DNA of 64,000 bases from Myxococcus sp046520405. Its GTDB lineage: Bacteria; Myxococcota; Myxococcia; Myxococcales; Myxococcaceae. Below are positions 34,492 to 43,900 of this stretch, piece by piece (the stretch's first letter is position 1; the number at the start of each line of letters is the position of its first letter). The translations under genes and the position numbers were made by a program. The notes beneath the pieces were generated by a model. It saw only the letters and a program-made list of their open reading frames with translations. It ran no database searches and was not told where the DNA came from. The stretch spans positions 21,762-85,761 of the forward strand of contig JBKGHI010000009.1 in NCBI GenBank assembly GCA_046520405.1. Reading direction: 5' to 3'.

Positions 34492-35859
34492 TCAGCGATT
34501 GGCGGTGGGAACCGCGAGCAGTTCCACGGTCGTTCGGCTCGCGTCGAACGGCTGCGGGAGGTAGATGGCGAGGTTCCGGTCGCGCATCACGTTCCTCCAG
34601 TAGCCGTCATTCATGGAGAGGCTGAAGTAGACGGTGCCCGGCTGCACCGGCACTTCGGGCGGAGGCCGGTACGTCACCGCCAGCGGCACGCCGGGCGCGG
34701 CGGCCTGCACCAGCGCGCGGATGTCCTCCCACGCGGCCACCTTGGACAGCTTGGGCAGTTGTTCGGCCACCACCCGCTCCGGCAGCTCGCTGCGCACCGC
34801 GAGGATGAAGTGGCCGCAGCGCTCCAGCCGGTCGTCCTCCAGCCGGCCGCGGAACATGCCGTCGGCGCCCGCGGACAGGTCCACCGACAGGCACTGCTCC
34901 AGCGCCACCGAGCGCATCAGCTCGGAGAAGCGGCGGAACAGCTCCTCGAAGGTGGCGCGCAGGTTGGTGAACTGGAAGGTGGGCAGGGTGGTGGGGTCCG
35001 CGCTGGCGGAGAAGGTGCAGAGCTGCCCCGCGCACTGCGCCAGCGCCAGGTACAGGTCCCGGGGCCGCAGGTTGCCCGCGTCCAGCGCGTGCTGGAGGAA
35101 GGGGATGGTGCCGTTGAGCGCGTTGAGCTCCAGGAAGAGCGTCACGTCGCCCGCGGTGAACTCCAGCGCGGAGGCGTCCCGGTGCCGCCGCCGCGAGGAC
35201 AACTGCCGCTGCTTGGACACCATCAGCCGCAGCATCGTGCGCAGCTCGTTCATGATGAACGGGGACGCGTCGATGCGCAGGCAGGACGGGATGAAGGATT
35301 CGACCAGCGTCAGGTTGCCGGAGCGATCCCGGGACAGCTCGCACAGCTTGATGGACTCGAAGTCGTCGCGCGGCTCGGTGCCGAAGAGCAGCCGCACGTT
35401 GCGCTGGCCGAAGGCCACCTGCGAGATGGAGGTGGAGGCCGTCAAATCACTGACGGGGCGCGAGGCCGGCGTGTAGCGAGGGCTGCTGCCCAGCCGCTCT
35501 CCGCTGCCGAAGCTCTCCACGCCGCTGCGCTCGCGGGGCACGCCCAGGTACACGTCCAGGGTGCGCTGCGCGGGCGGGAAGTAGCCATCCGCGGGCCGCG
35601 CGGGCGGCGCCTCGGCGTCTCCGGATTCGAAGGAGACGGGCAGCCCGTCGGGCAGGATGCCCGTGAAGTGGGACAGCTGCACCTGACCGGCGCGCAGCGC
35701 CTCCATGTCGAACTCCAGGGCCACCACGCCCCAGGGGTAGGGTTCGAGCGAGGCCAGCCGCTGATCCAGCAGTTGCTCGTGGTAGAGGTCCTGCTGCTGG
35801 AGGTGGTGGGGGCTCATGAACATGCCCTCCGACCACACGACTCGCTGCACGGACTTCAT
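34492..35859 (-). CDS. tssK: T6SS baseplate adaptor TssK
   Basis: The 455-residue protein begins VVWSEGMFMSPHHLQQQDLYHE, the diagnostic TssK opening. It also contains LPYGLVxxxF-like YPWGVVALEFD and IPSCLRIDASPFI. It links the baseplate to the TssJLM complex. The start overlaps the tssJ stop (ATGA). Confidence 0.95.
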   Translation of the reverse strand: MKSVQRVVWSEGMFMSPHHLQQQDLYHEQLLDQRLASLEPYPWGVVALEFDMEALRAGQVQLSHFTGILPDGLPVSFESGDAEAPPARPADGYFPPAQRTLDVYLGVPRERSGVESFGSGERLGSSPRYTPASRPVSDLTASTSISQVAFGQRNVRLLFGTEPRDDFESIKLCELSRDRSGNLTLVESFIPSCLRIDASPFIMNELRTMLRLMVSKQRQLSSRRRHRDASALEFTAGDVTLFLELNALNGTIPFLQHALDAGNLRPRDLYLALAQCAGQLCTFSASADPTTLPTFQFTNLRATFEELFRRFSELMRSVALEQCLSVDLSAGADGMFRGRLEDDRLERCGHFILAVRSELPERVVAEQLPKLSKVAAWEDIRALVQAAAPGVPLAVTYRPPPEVPVQPGTVYFSLSMNDGYWRNVMRDRNLAIYLPQPFDASRTTVELLAVPTANR

Positions 35860-36503
35860 ACACCTCTCCGCGGCGACACGTTGTCGCCAGCTTGGGGTTG
35901 GAGCCGAGGCTCCGGCGCCTGCGTCATGGGCCGGAGCATCAAGTCAATCTGATAGCCTTGCAGCCGGTAACGGAACACCTCGTCCCCCGGCTTGGGGTCG
36001 CCCTGGTCTCCGGCGGGGCGCTCCACGCAGCGCGCCTCCTCCACCACCGGAAGCGCCGCCACCGTCCGCCACGAGTAGCCCAGCGGCTGGCGGAAGTGCC
36101 CCATGGCCATGACGAAGCGGGCCTTGGGATCACGCTGCACCCAGCGCTTCACCTGGCGGCCGGGCGGAATCACCACCTCGGCCACCTGGAGCAGGTCCTC
36201 CTTGAGGAACTCCTCCGGCTTGCCCCACAAATCCTTGAAGCCCGCGCGCTCCAGCCGGACGCTGTCCTTGAGCTGGACGATCTGCACCACCGTGGGCAGC
36301 GAGCGCCCCCGCGCGTCCGGGTTGAGCTGCTCCGACGCATCCACCACCACCTGGAAGGGCGGTGGCGTCTCACACGCCTGGGGCACACGCTTCACGCAGC
36401 CCGCGCTCCCGCACAGGGCGCCCGCGAGCGCGATGACCACACCCCACCGAAGGTTCCGGCCGGTGTTCCTCCCCGGGCCGGCGCCTGTGTGTCCTAGCGC
36501 CAA
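35856..36503 (-). CDS. tssJ: T6SS outer-membrane lipoprotein TssJ
   Basis: The lipobox is GSAGC and the mature domain (about 180 residues) shows TssJ features: PPFQVVVDASEQLNPDARGRSLPTVVQIVQLKD. FLKEDLLQVAEVVIPPGR, then GHFRQPLGYSWRTV, also fit. It binds the TssM periplasmic domain. There is no ATG before the signal peptide. TTG at 36503 with AAGGA 9 bases upstream gives a 215-residue product. An in-frame TTG at 36587 would add a non-signal extension. The start is therefore uncertain. Confidence 0.85.
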   Translation of the reverse strand: MALGHTGAGPGRNTGRNLRWGVVIALAGALCGSAGCVKRVPQACETPPPFQVVVDASEQLNPDARGRSLPTVVQIVQLKDSVRLERAGFKDLWGKPEEFLKEDLLQVAEVVIPPGRQVKRWVQRDPKARFVMAMGHFRQPLGYSWRTVAALPVVEEARCVERPAGDQGDPKPGDEVFRYRLQGYQIDLMLRPMTQAPEPRLQPQAGDNVSPRRGV

Positions 36504-36619
36504 GATTCGTAATCCTTGAAAGAACGCACGGATCCTTACAGCTTCCGTGCGAAGCGTAAACTGCCAGACAGGGCGGACAGGATTCAAGCCACCCCCCGGT
36601 GGCGGTTCCCTGCTTGCTC
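36504..36619 (-). other. vgrG-tssJ intergenic spacer
   Basis: A GCCACC/GGTGGC stem around GGGG (about 36592-36607 on the minus strand) follows the vgrG stop and is followed by only two T. It is a weak partial terminator at best. No convincing promoter was found, so vgrG may be co-transcribed with the rest. Confidence 0.3.
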
Positions 36620-38884
36620 CTAGTTCTCCGAAATCTTGGAGCCCTTGATGACGATGTCGCCGGTCGCGGTGACCTCGATCTTGGCGCCCTTGATGACCAC
36701 GTCTCCGTTCTTCTTGACCTGGAGCGTGGCGGAGCCGACCTTCAGGGTGAACTGCTCCTCGGCGACCAAGGAGATTTCCTTGGCGGACAGGATGTAGGCG
36801 TCCTTGGTGGCGTGGTTCACCTTGCCGGCCACGCTGATGAGCAGGTCCTTCTCCACCTTGAGCGTGCGGGACTTCCCCACCTCTTCGGTGAGGTCTCCGC
36901 CCACCTGGAGCGTGCGCGAGCCCTTGACGTCCTCGGACTTCTTGGCGCCGACGACCTCCACCTTGGCGCCGCCCACCTGTTCGGACTTGAGGCCGCCGAC
37001 CAGCTCGTTGAAGGCGGCGCCCACGCTGACGGCGAGCGCGCCGCCGACGTTGAGCATCTTCCCCAGGGCCACCGTCTCCGCGGAGGCCATGGCCACCGTG
37101 AGGGCCTGGTTGCCGCTGACGCTGATGGACTGGTCTCCGGCGACAGCCTCGGTGTGGTTGCCGCCCACGGTGGTGGAGCGGTTCTGCGTGACGGCCAGCG
37201 TCTGGTTGCCGGTGACGGTGCTGTCGTCGTTCTTCTTCACCAGCAGGGCCTGGTTGCCCTCGATGACGCGGGAGCGGTCCTTGCGCACCAGCAACGTCTC
37301 GTTGCCGCGGACCTCCTGCGTCTTGTCGTTCTCCACGACGATGTTGAAGTCCTTCTGCGCGTGCACGTAGACGAGCTCGCTGCCGGCCGCGTCCTCGAAG
37401 CGCAGCTCGTTGGAGCCCGAGCCGCCGGGGCTGGAGCTGGAGCGCAGCGTGCTCTGCGTCTTGCTGCCGGGCAGGTCGATGGGCGTCGGGTTCGCGCCGT
37501 TGTAGACGCTGCCGGTGACGATGGGCCGGTCCGGGTCGCCCTCGAGGAACTCCACGACGACTTCGTGGCCGATGCGCGGCAGGTACAGGGCGCCCCAGCC
37601 CGGGCCCGCCCAGGCCTGGCTGACGCGAATCCAGCAGGAGCTCTTGTCGTTGTTCTTGCCCTCGCGGTCCCAGTGGAACTGGACCTTGATGCGGCCGTGC
37701 TCGTCGGTGTGGATCTCCTCGCCGCTGGGGCCCACCACGATGGCCGTCTGCGCGCCGGGAATCACGGGCCGGGGCGTCACGCGCGGCGGGCGGAAGGGGA
37801 CCTCCGCGGGCTGGCAGAGGAATTCGTTGCGGTAGTCCTCGCGGCTGCGCAGCGAGCCCTGCTCGATGCTCAGCGCCTCCGACTGGCGGCCCAGGTGCCG
37901 CACGGAGATGGGCAGGTACTTGCGGTTGGCGGCCTCGTCCGGATGCTCCGCCAGTTCGAAGGAGTGGCCCACGCAGATGCGGCGGCTGTAGCTGGCGCCC
38001 GTCACCGTCTCCGCCCGGGCGCGCAGCTCCTCCAGGCGCACCTTCGCCAGGTTGCGGCCCGGTGCGGGCTCCTCGTAGCGGCCGGGGTAGTCGTAGATTT
38101 CGAGCGCGGCCTCGGCGCCCTCCGCCTCGGAGGCGGCGCCCAGGTCCTGTGCGGGGCGCAGGAAGTTGTAGTCGCGCAGGGCCACGGCGCCGGGCTGCAC
38201 CTCCGTGCGGGACACCAGCTCGTGGACGTATTCCTGCGAGGCGACCATCTGGCTGCGCTCGCGGAAGACGAGCGTGGCCTCGCCCATCATCGCGGGATTG
38301 GCGGAGGCGCCGTCGCCCAGCACCATCATGTGGGCGTCCTCGCCGTGCTCGAAGAAGTAGAAGATGCCTTCTTCCTCCAGGAGGCGGGCCACGAAGTCGA
38401 GGTCCGACTCGCGGTACTGCACGCAGTAGTCGCGCTTGGGGTAGTCACCGGTGAGCGCCAGCCGGTGCTCCACCTTGGCCTCGTCCAGCACCTTGTGGAC
38501 GATGTCCGGGACGGTCATCTCCTGATAGATGCGGCTCTTGCGCCGGTGGCGGAGCGTCCACAGCCGCGGCACCACGGTGGCGCGGTAGCGGCGGCGCTCC
38601 GGGCCGCTGCCTTCATCCCAGCGTGACATGCGCGAAACGATGCCGTGGAAGAAGCGCGCGCTGCCGTCCCCGAGCATGATGGTGAGGCGCGCGTCCTGTC
38701 CCAGCAGCGCCTTCTCATCCACGTCCACGTCGGGCCGCGCGGCCAGCGCCACTTCCACGGCGTAGGGCTGGGACAGCGTCTCCTCGGCTTCGAAGCCCAG
38801 CACGGCCAGCTCTCCGGCGGTGAAAGCCCCTGCCTGGAACTCGAACTCAGCCTGGTTGGCTTGCAAGGCGGCGTTCGCGATCAT
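36620..38884 (-). CDS. vgrG: T6SS spike protein VgrG (TssI)
   Basis: The 754-residue protein has gp27-like (residues about 10-390) and gp5 OB-fold domains (PSGEEIHTDEHGRIKVQFHWDRE and SCWIRVSQAWAGPGWG are diagnostic). A C-terminal beta-helix needle of repeating Gly/Val/Thr segments ends in GDIVIKGSKISEN. There is no extra C-terminal effector domain. It is the first gene of the T6SS operon, divergent from the OmpA-family gene. No PAAR protein or effector is adjacent, so cargo must be encoded elsewhere. Confidence 0.95.
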   Translation of the reverse strand: MIANAALQANQAEFEFQAGAFTAGELAVLGFEAEETLSQPYAVEVALAARPDVDVDEKALLGQDARLTIMLGDGSARFFHGIVSRMSRWDEGSGPERRRYRATVVPRLWTLRHRRKSRIYQEMTVPDIVHKVLDEAKVEHRLALTGDYPKRDYCVQYRESDLDFVARLLEEEGIFYFFEHGEDAHMMVLGDGASANPAMMGEATLVFRERSQMVASQEYVHELVSRTEVQPGAVALRDYNFLRPAQDLGAASEAEGAEAALEIYDYPGRYEEPAPGRNLAKVRLEELRARAETVTGASYSRRICVGHSFELAEHPDEAANRKYLPISVRHLGRQSEALSIEQGSLRSREDYRNEFLCQPAEVPFRPPRVTPRPVIPGAQTAIVVGPSGEEIHTDEHGRIKVQFHWDREGKNNDKSSCWIRVSQAWAGPGWGALYLPRIGHEVVVEFLEGDPDRPIVTGSVYNGANPTPIDLPGSKTQSTLRSSSSPGGSGSNELRFEDAAGSELVYVHAQKDFNIVVENDKTQEVRGNETLLVRKDRSRVIEGNQALLVKKNDDSTVTGNQTLAVTQNRSTTVGGNHTEAVAGDQSISVSGNQALTVAMASAETVALGKMLNVGGALAVSVGAAFNELVGGLKSEQVGGAKVEVVGAKKSEDVKGSRTLQVGGDLTEEVGKSRTLKVEKDLLISVAGKVNHATKDAYILSAKEISLVAEEQFTLKVGSATLQVKKNGDVVIKGAKIEVTATGDIVIKGSKISEN

Positions 38885-39120
38885 CCACAGACCCCCGGCG
38901 CGGGGCCTCGTCCAGAGGATTCGGCCCGATGATGGTGCGGCAGCATGCCACGAATTGGCGTAGCAGGGGGGCCTGACACGAAATTTTCATTGCCGCCGTG
39001 AAGTGCCGCCGGGGAGCCGTCCCAATCCGGGGGGAACTTCGGTGTAGAGTGGAAAAGGGGGGCTCGCTTGAAACGACAGGTCTTCCCGGGGTACCCAGAC
39101 GGCTTCCTTCGGGGAGAACC

Positions 39121-40968
39121 ATGAGAAGAAAAGAGCTCCTGCACCGCGGGCTCGCGCTGGCATTCGCGCTGATGTCCTTGTCCGCCGGGGCGCAGGAGGC
39201 ACCTGTGCTGCGAGGCTTCGACCTGGAGCGCCTGGAGTTGAATCCTGGCGCGGAGGGCTCGCTGCTGGTCGGCATGGGTGAGTTGCTTCCCGCGGGGGCC
39301 TTCCGGGCGACGGTGATGATGCATTACGCGCATCAGCCGCTCGTCTACATGGACAACCTCATCCGCGAGCAGCCCGAGGTGGCCGTCATCTCCGGGCGGA
39401 CCACGGCGCACCTGGCCGCCGCGTATGCTCCGCTGGACTGGCTTCAGGTGGGCCTGCAGCTTCCGATGGTGGCGCTCCAGCGCGGCGACGACGCCGGCAT
39501 GGCGCGTTATGGGATTGCCGTGCCCGACAGCCAGGCGCTGTCCACGCCGGTGGTGAGCGCTCGCTTCGGCGTGCTGACGCAGACGGACGCGGGCGGCGTG
39601 GACCTGGCCTTGGAGCTGGCCGCGGGGCTGCCGCTGGGAAGCGAGGGCGCCTTTGCCCGGGATGATGGCGGGCTTCGCCTGTCGCCCCGGGTGATGGTGG
39701 GGCGTCACTTCGGCTTCATTCGTGCGGGGCTGGAGCTGGGTTACGTGCAGCGTCCGCGCGTGCTGCTGACGGACCGGACGGGCGACACGGAGGATGAAGT
39801 GGGGCGCGAGCTGCGCCTGGGCGTGGCACTGGCCACGACGGGCAAGCGGCTGCGCTGGGAGCTCAACGTGCGGGGCATGTTGCCGCTGACGGAGCAGCCG
39901 ACGTCCGTGGAGCTGATGCCTGGCGCCCGCTACCTGGTGGGCTCGTCGCTGGAGATGTTCGCGTTGGCGGGCGTTGGCGTGGGCGCGGCGCCCGGTACGC
40001 CGCTGTTCCGGCTGATGGTGGGTGGCGCCTTCGGCAACGTGACGCCGCCGCGTGGGCCGGGCGAGTCCTCGGTCCGGTGCGAGATGGGCCTGCCGCCCGA
40101 CGCGAAGATTTCCGAGTGCCCCGACATGGACGAGGACGGCGACGGCGTGCGCAACGCCGACGACAAGTGCCCGCTGGTCCCGGGAGACGTGGCGCGCCAG
40201 GGCTGCTCGGCGCAGGACACGGATGGTGACGGCATCGAGGACATGCTGGATGCCTGCCCGTTGGAGCATGGCCCCGCCGCGCGTCAGGGCTGCCCCATTC
40301 CGGACCAGGACGGCGACGAGGTCCCTGACGAAATCGACAGCTGCCCGGCGGACCCGGGGCCGGCGGACAACCGGGGCTGCCCGGTGCGGGACACGGACGG
40401 CGACGGCATCGACAACGACAAGGACGAGTGCCCGAACGAGGCGGGGCCGGTCGAGCGCAATGGCTGCCCGGAGTCGGACACGGACAAGGATGGCGTGCCC
40501 AACCGCGCGGACAGCTGCGTGAACGAGCCAGGTGACGCGAAGAACCTGGGCTGCCCGGTGCACGTGCTGCCGCTGGTGGAGATTCGTCCGGACCGCCTGG
40601 TGGTGATGGGCAAGGTCTTCTTCGAGCCGACGCAGGCGCGCATCCAGAAGCGCTCCTACGAGTTGTTGGACTGGGTGGCGCGCGTCATCCGGGAGCACCC
40701 GGAGATTCCGCTCGTCGTGGTGGGCGCGCACACGGATGACCGTGGCTTCCCGGATGACAACCGCCGCCTGTCGCAGGGCCGTGCCGAAGCCGTGCGCCAG
40801 TACCTCATCGGCCGGGACATCGCGCCCGAGCGGTTGAAGGCCCTGGGCTATGGCCAGGAGCGCCCCATCGACAGCAACGCGACGTCGAACGGCCGTGAGA
40901 ACAACCGCCGCGTGGAGTTCCTCCTGTCGGACCCGCAGCAAGACAAGTCCGAACGCAGCCAGCCCTGA
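39121..40968 (+). CDS. OmpA-family outer-membrane protein with thrombospondin type 3 repeats
   Basis: The 615-residue protein has a signal peptide ending ...SLSAGAQEAP. An N-terminal region of about 290 residues is beta-rich and probably a membrane barrel. Five Ca-binding TSP3-type repeats follow at about 335-475 (DEDGDGVRNADDKCPL, DTDGDGIEDMLDACP and similar). A C-terminal OmpA/MotB peptidoglycan-binding domain shows VFFEPTQARIQKRSYELLDWVA, VVGAHTDDRG and NRRLSQGRAEAVRQYL, ending ENNRRVEFLL. GGGGAGAA lies upstream of the ATG. It is divergent from vgrG. It anchors the outer membrane to peptidoglycan; a link to the T6SS is only positional. Confidence 0.9.
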   Translation: MRRKELLHRGLALAFALMSLSAGAQEAPVLRGFDLERLELNPGAEGSLLVGMGELLPAGAFRATVMMHYAHQPLVYMDNLIREQPEVAVISGRTTAHLAAAYAPLDWLQVGLQLPMVALQRGDDAGMARYGIAVPDSQALSTPVVSARFGVLTQTDAGGVDLALELAAGLPLGSEGAFARDDGGLRLSPRVMVGRHFGFIRAGLELGYVQRPRVLLTDRTGDTEDEVGRELRLGVALATTGKRLRWELNVRGMLPLTEQPTSVELMPGARYLVGSSLEMFALAGVGVGAAPGTPLFRLMVGGAFGNVTPPRGPGESSVRCEMGLPPDAKISECPDMDEDGDGVRNADDKCPLVPGDVARQGCSAQDTDGDGIEDMLDACPLEHGPAARQGCPIPDQDGDEVPDEIDSCPADPGPADNRGCPVRDTDGDGIDNDKDECPNEAGPVERNGCPESDTDKDGVPNRADSCVNEPGDAKNLGCPVHVLPLVEIRPDRLVVMGKVFFEPTQARIQKRSYELLDWVARVIREHPEIPLVVVGAHTDDRGFPDDNRRLSQGRAEAVRQYLIGRDIAPERLKALGYGQERPIDSNATSNGRENNRRVEFLLSDPQQDKSERSQP

Positions 40969-40995
40969 CGTGCGCCTCCGCGGAGAACCATCTCG

Positions 40996-43900
40996 ATGAG
41001 AACGAACGCTCTGACGAAGGCGCTGTTGGCGGCCGTGGGCCTCTGGGCCCTGCCGGCCATGCCAGGCCCGGACACCTATCTGGTGGGCAATGGCCAGGAT
41101 GGTGCCCGGACTGTCGCAGTGGTGGCGGGGGGCACCGTCATCAACAACTACGCGCAGGTCAAGGCGCCGCTGGCGCCGGGTGATACGACCATCAGGACGT
41201 CACTGGCCACCAACACCTCCACGTCGGCGCCCGTGGTTCCCGACTTCAGGGGGCCCACGGGAGGCGCCGATACCGCGGGTGACCTGGTGTTGATCATCCA
41301 GACCACCGGTGTGGTGCCCGTGACGGTGCCTGGAAGTCCCGGGCCCATCTATCTGGAAGGCGGCGCCGTGGGCCGGTGGGAGCTGGCGCGGCTGACGGCC
41401 GTCACCGAGGACGAGGAAGAGGAGGAGCTCACCCTGACGTTGGACCGGCCGCTGCGGCACTCCTACGCGGCGGACGTCACGCAGGTGGTCCGAGTTCCGG
41501 AGTACACGTCGCTGACGTTGAGCAACAACGCGGTGGTTCGCGCCAAGGCATGGGACCCGGACAATCGCACCGGCGGCATCCTGGCCTTCCTGGCGAATGG
41601 CGCGGTGACCTTGAACAGTGGCAGCCGGCTCAGCGCGGAAGGGCTGGGTTTCCGAGGCGGGCGTTACGAGGCCGACACCGAGGAGGATGAAGACGACGAC
41701 CCCTACGTCGGCTGTCCCGTGCCCGCGCACCCAGCAGGGACGCGCGCTCGGACGGGTGAGGGCATCGACGTCACGCATCCCAATGCCCGGGGCGTGGCAA
41801 ACGTTGCCAACGGTGGCGGTGGTGGCGTCTGTGTCCGGTCGGGCGGCGGCGGCGGCGGTAATGCAGGGGCGGGCGGTTGGGGAGGCCTCTCCGCCGACGG
41901 TTCCCGGCTCGTCGCTCAAGGCAGGGGAGGCGCGGCCCTGACCTTCTCGCCGCTGACGCACCTGCTCATGGGCGGCGGTGGTGGCGCGGGGCACGGTCGG
42001 AGCGAGGATTCTGACTCGGACGGCGGCCATGGCGGTGGCATCATCTTCGTTCGTGCCCGGTCGGTCGCAGGCGCTGGCACGCTCAATGCCTCGGGGCGCG
42101 CTGGATCGGGAAGTGAAGAAGCCGGCGCGGGAGGTGGTGGCGCGGGTGGCTCCATCCATGTCCGGATGCTCGAGAGCATCGCATGTGGTGAGGACAACAC
42201 CCTCAACGCTCAGGGGGGCGGTGGCGGTGACGCCGACCACGAGGATTCGGAAGCGCGGGGCCCGGGCGGCGGCGGTGGTGGTGGCCGGATCCTGGTCCAG
42301 GCAACGACCGCGAATGACTGCGTGACCTCGGTCAATGTGTCGAGTGGTTCCGCCGGCCGCGTGGAGGGGGGCGGCCACAATGGTGCCACGCCCGAGGACA
42401 ACGCGTTTCCTCATACGGGGCTCGCCACGCTCATGCAGGCGGCCCTGGCCGCTCCCGCCGCACCGGTGATCGCGCCCGGCGCCGCTGTGACAACGAATAA
42501 TCCCCTTCCCACGCTCACGGGCACGGGTGTGGCGGGGACCGAAGTGGTCATCTACGCGCGGGTTGGTGGTGTGCCGAATGGCCCGGAGTACGGCCGTGCC
42601 GCGGTGGGTACGACGAGCTCATCCACCGATTTTTCGGTCACGCTCTCCCGCGCACTGCCCGCGGGCAACACGGTGCTGATGGCCGTTACGGAGGCTCAGG
42701 GACTCCAGGGGCCCCCGAGCAACGCGGTCACCTACACCGTCGACACCACCGCGCCCGATACGCATTTCACGACGAATGGCACTCCCACGTCTCCGTCACG
42801 GCTGGCGACCGCGACCTTCCAATTCGCGTCGCACGAGACCACGGGCATCACTTTCCAGTGCGTCCTCCAGACCGGCAACGTGGCCACGCCGCCCGCGGTG
42901 GGCCATGCCTCGTGGCAGGCGCCGCCTTGCTCAGGGACGGGCACCCATACGACGGGCACGCTGGAGGACGATGAGACGTACACGTTCTGGGTCCGGGCGA
43001 GGGATGCAGCGGGCAACGTGGACACGACGCCCGCACGCCATGTCTGGCGGGTCGACCTGGCGCTGCCCGATACGGCTTTCGCTGATGGCGGTACGCCTCG
43101 CGCGGACTTCAACCAGAGGGTCGCGGTGTTCCGGTTCGAATCGGGCGAGACCCCTGTGACGTTTGAGTGCGCGCTGGATGCTTCGGCGACGACCGAGGCC
43201 CCCTCGGATTGGGATGACTGTGCGACGCCCTATCTGACTCCACCGTTGGGGGAGGGCACCTATACGTTGTGGGTGAGGGCGAAGGACGCGGCGGGGAACG
43301 TAGACGCCACGCCTGTCCACCACACGTGGAACGTGGACCTGACGCCGCCGGGTACGGAGCTTTTCGGGACGCTGCCGGCGGCGGTGAACAATGCGAACTC
43401 GGTGGTCCTCACGTTCCGCGAGCAGCCTGCTGGTGACGCGGATGAATTCGAATGCAGCCTGAACGGAGCCGCGTTCAGTGAGTGCGAGAGCGGGGACACC
43501 TTCAACACGCCCGGAAACAACACGTACACCTTCCTGGTACGCGCCAAGGACGCGGCGGGCAACGTGGACCCGACGCCCGCCAGTCACACNNNNNNNNNNN
43601 NNNNNNNNNNNNNNNNNNNNNNNNNNNNNNNNNNNNNNNNNNNNNNNNNNNNNNNNNNNNNNNNNNNNNNNNNNNNNNNNNNNNNNNNNATACGTTGTGG
43701 GTGAGGGCGAAGGACGCGGCGGGGAACGTGGACGCCACGCCTGTTCACCACACGTGGACGGTGGACCTGACGCCGCCGGGTACGGAGCTTTTCGGGACGC
43801 TGCCGGCGGCGGTGAACAATGCGAACTCGGTGGTCCTCACGTTCCGCGAGCAGCCTGCTGGTGACGCGGATGAATTCGAATGCAGCCTGAACGGAGCCGC

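Noticed and set aside
36504..36619. Sigma-54 element TGGCAGTTTACGC before tssJ
   Set aside because: GC lies two bases too close to GG.
38885..39120. Sigma-54 promoter for the T6SS operon
   Set aside because: GG and GC pairs were found on the minus strand but with wrong spacing (9 or 12 instead of 10 bases).
41810..42300. Gly-rich repeats as a CRISPR or tandem-repeat array
   Set aside because: They are codon-level GGN repeats of a Gly-rich protein segment, with no regular spacer structure.
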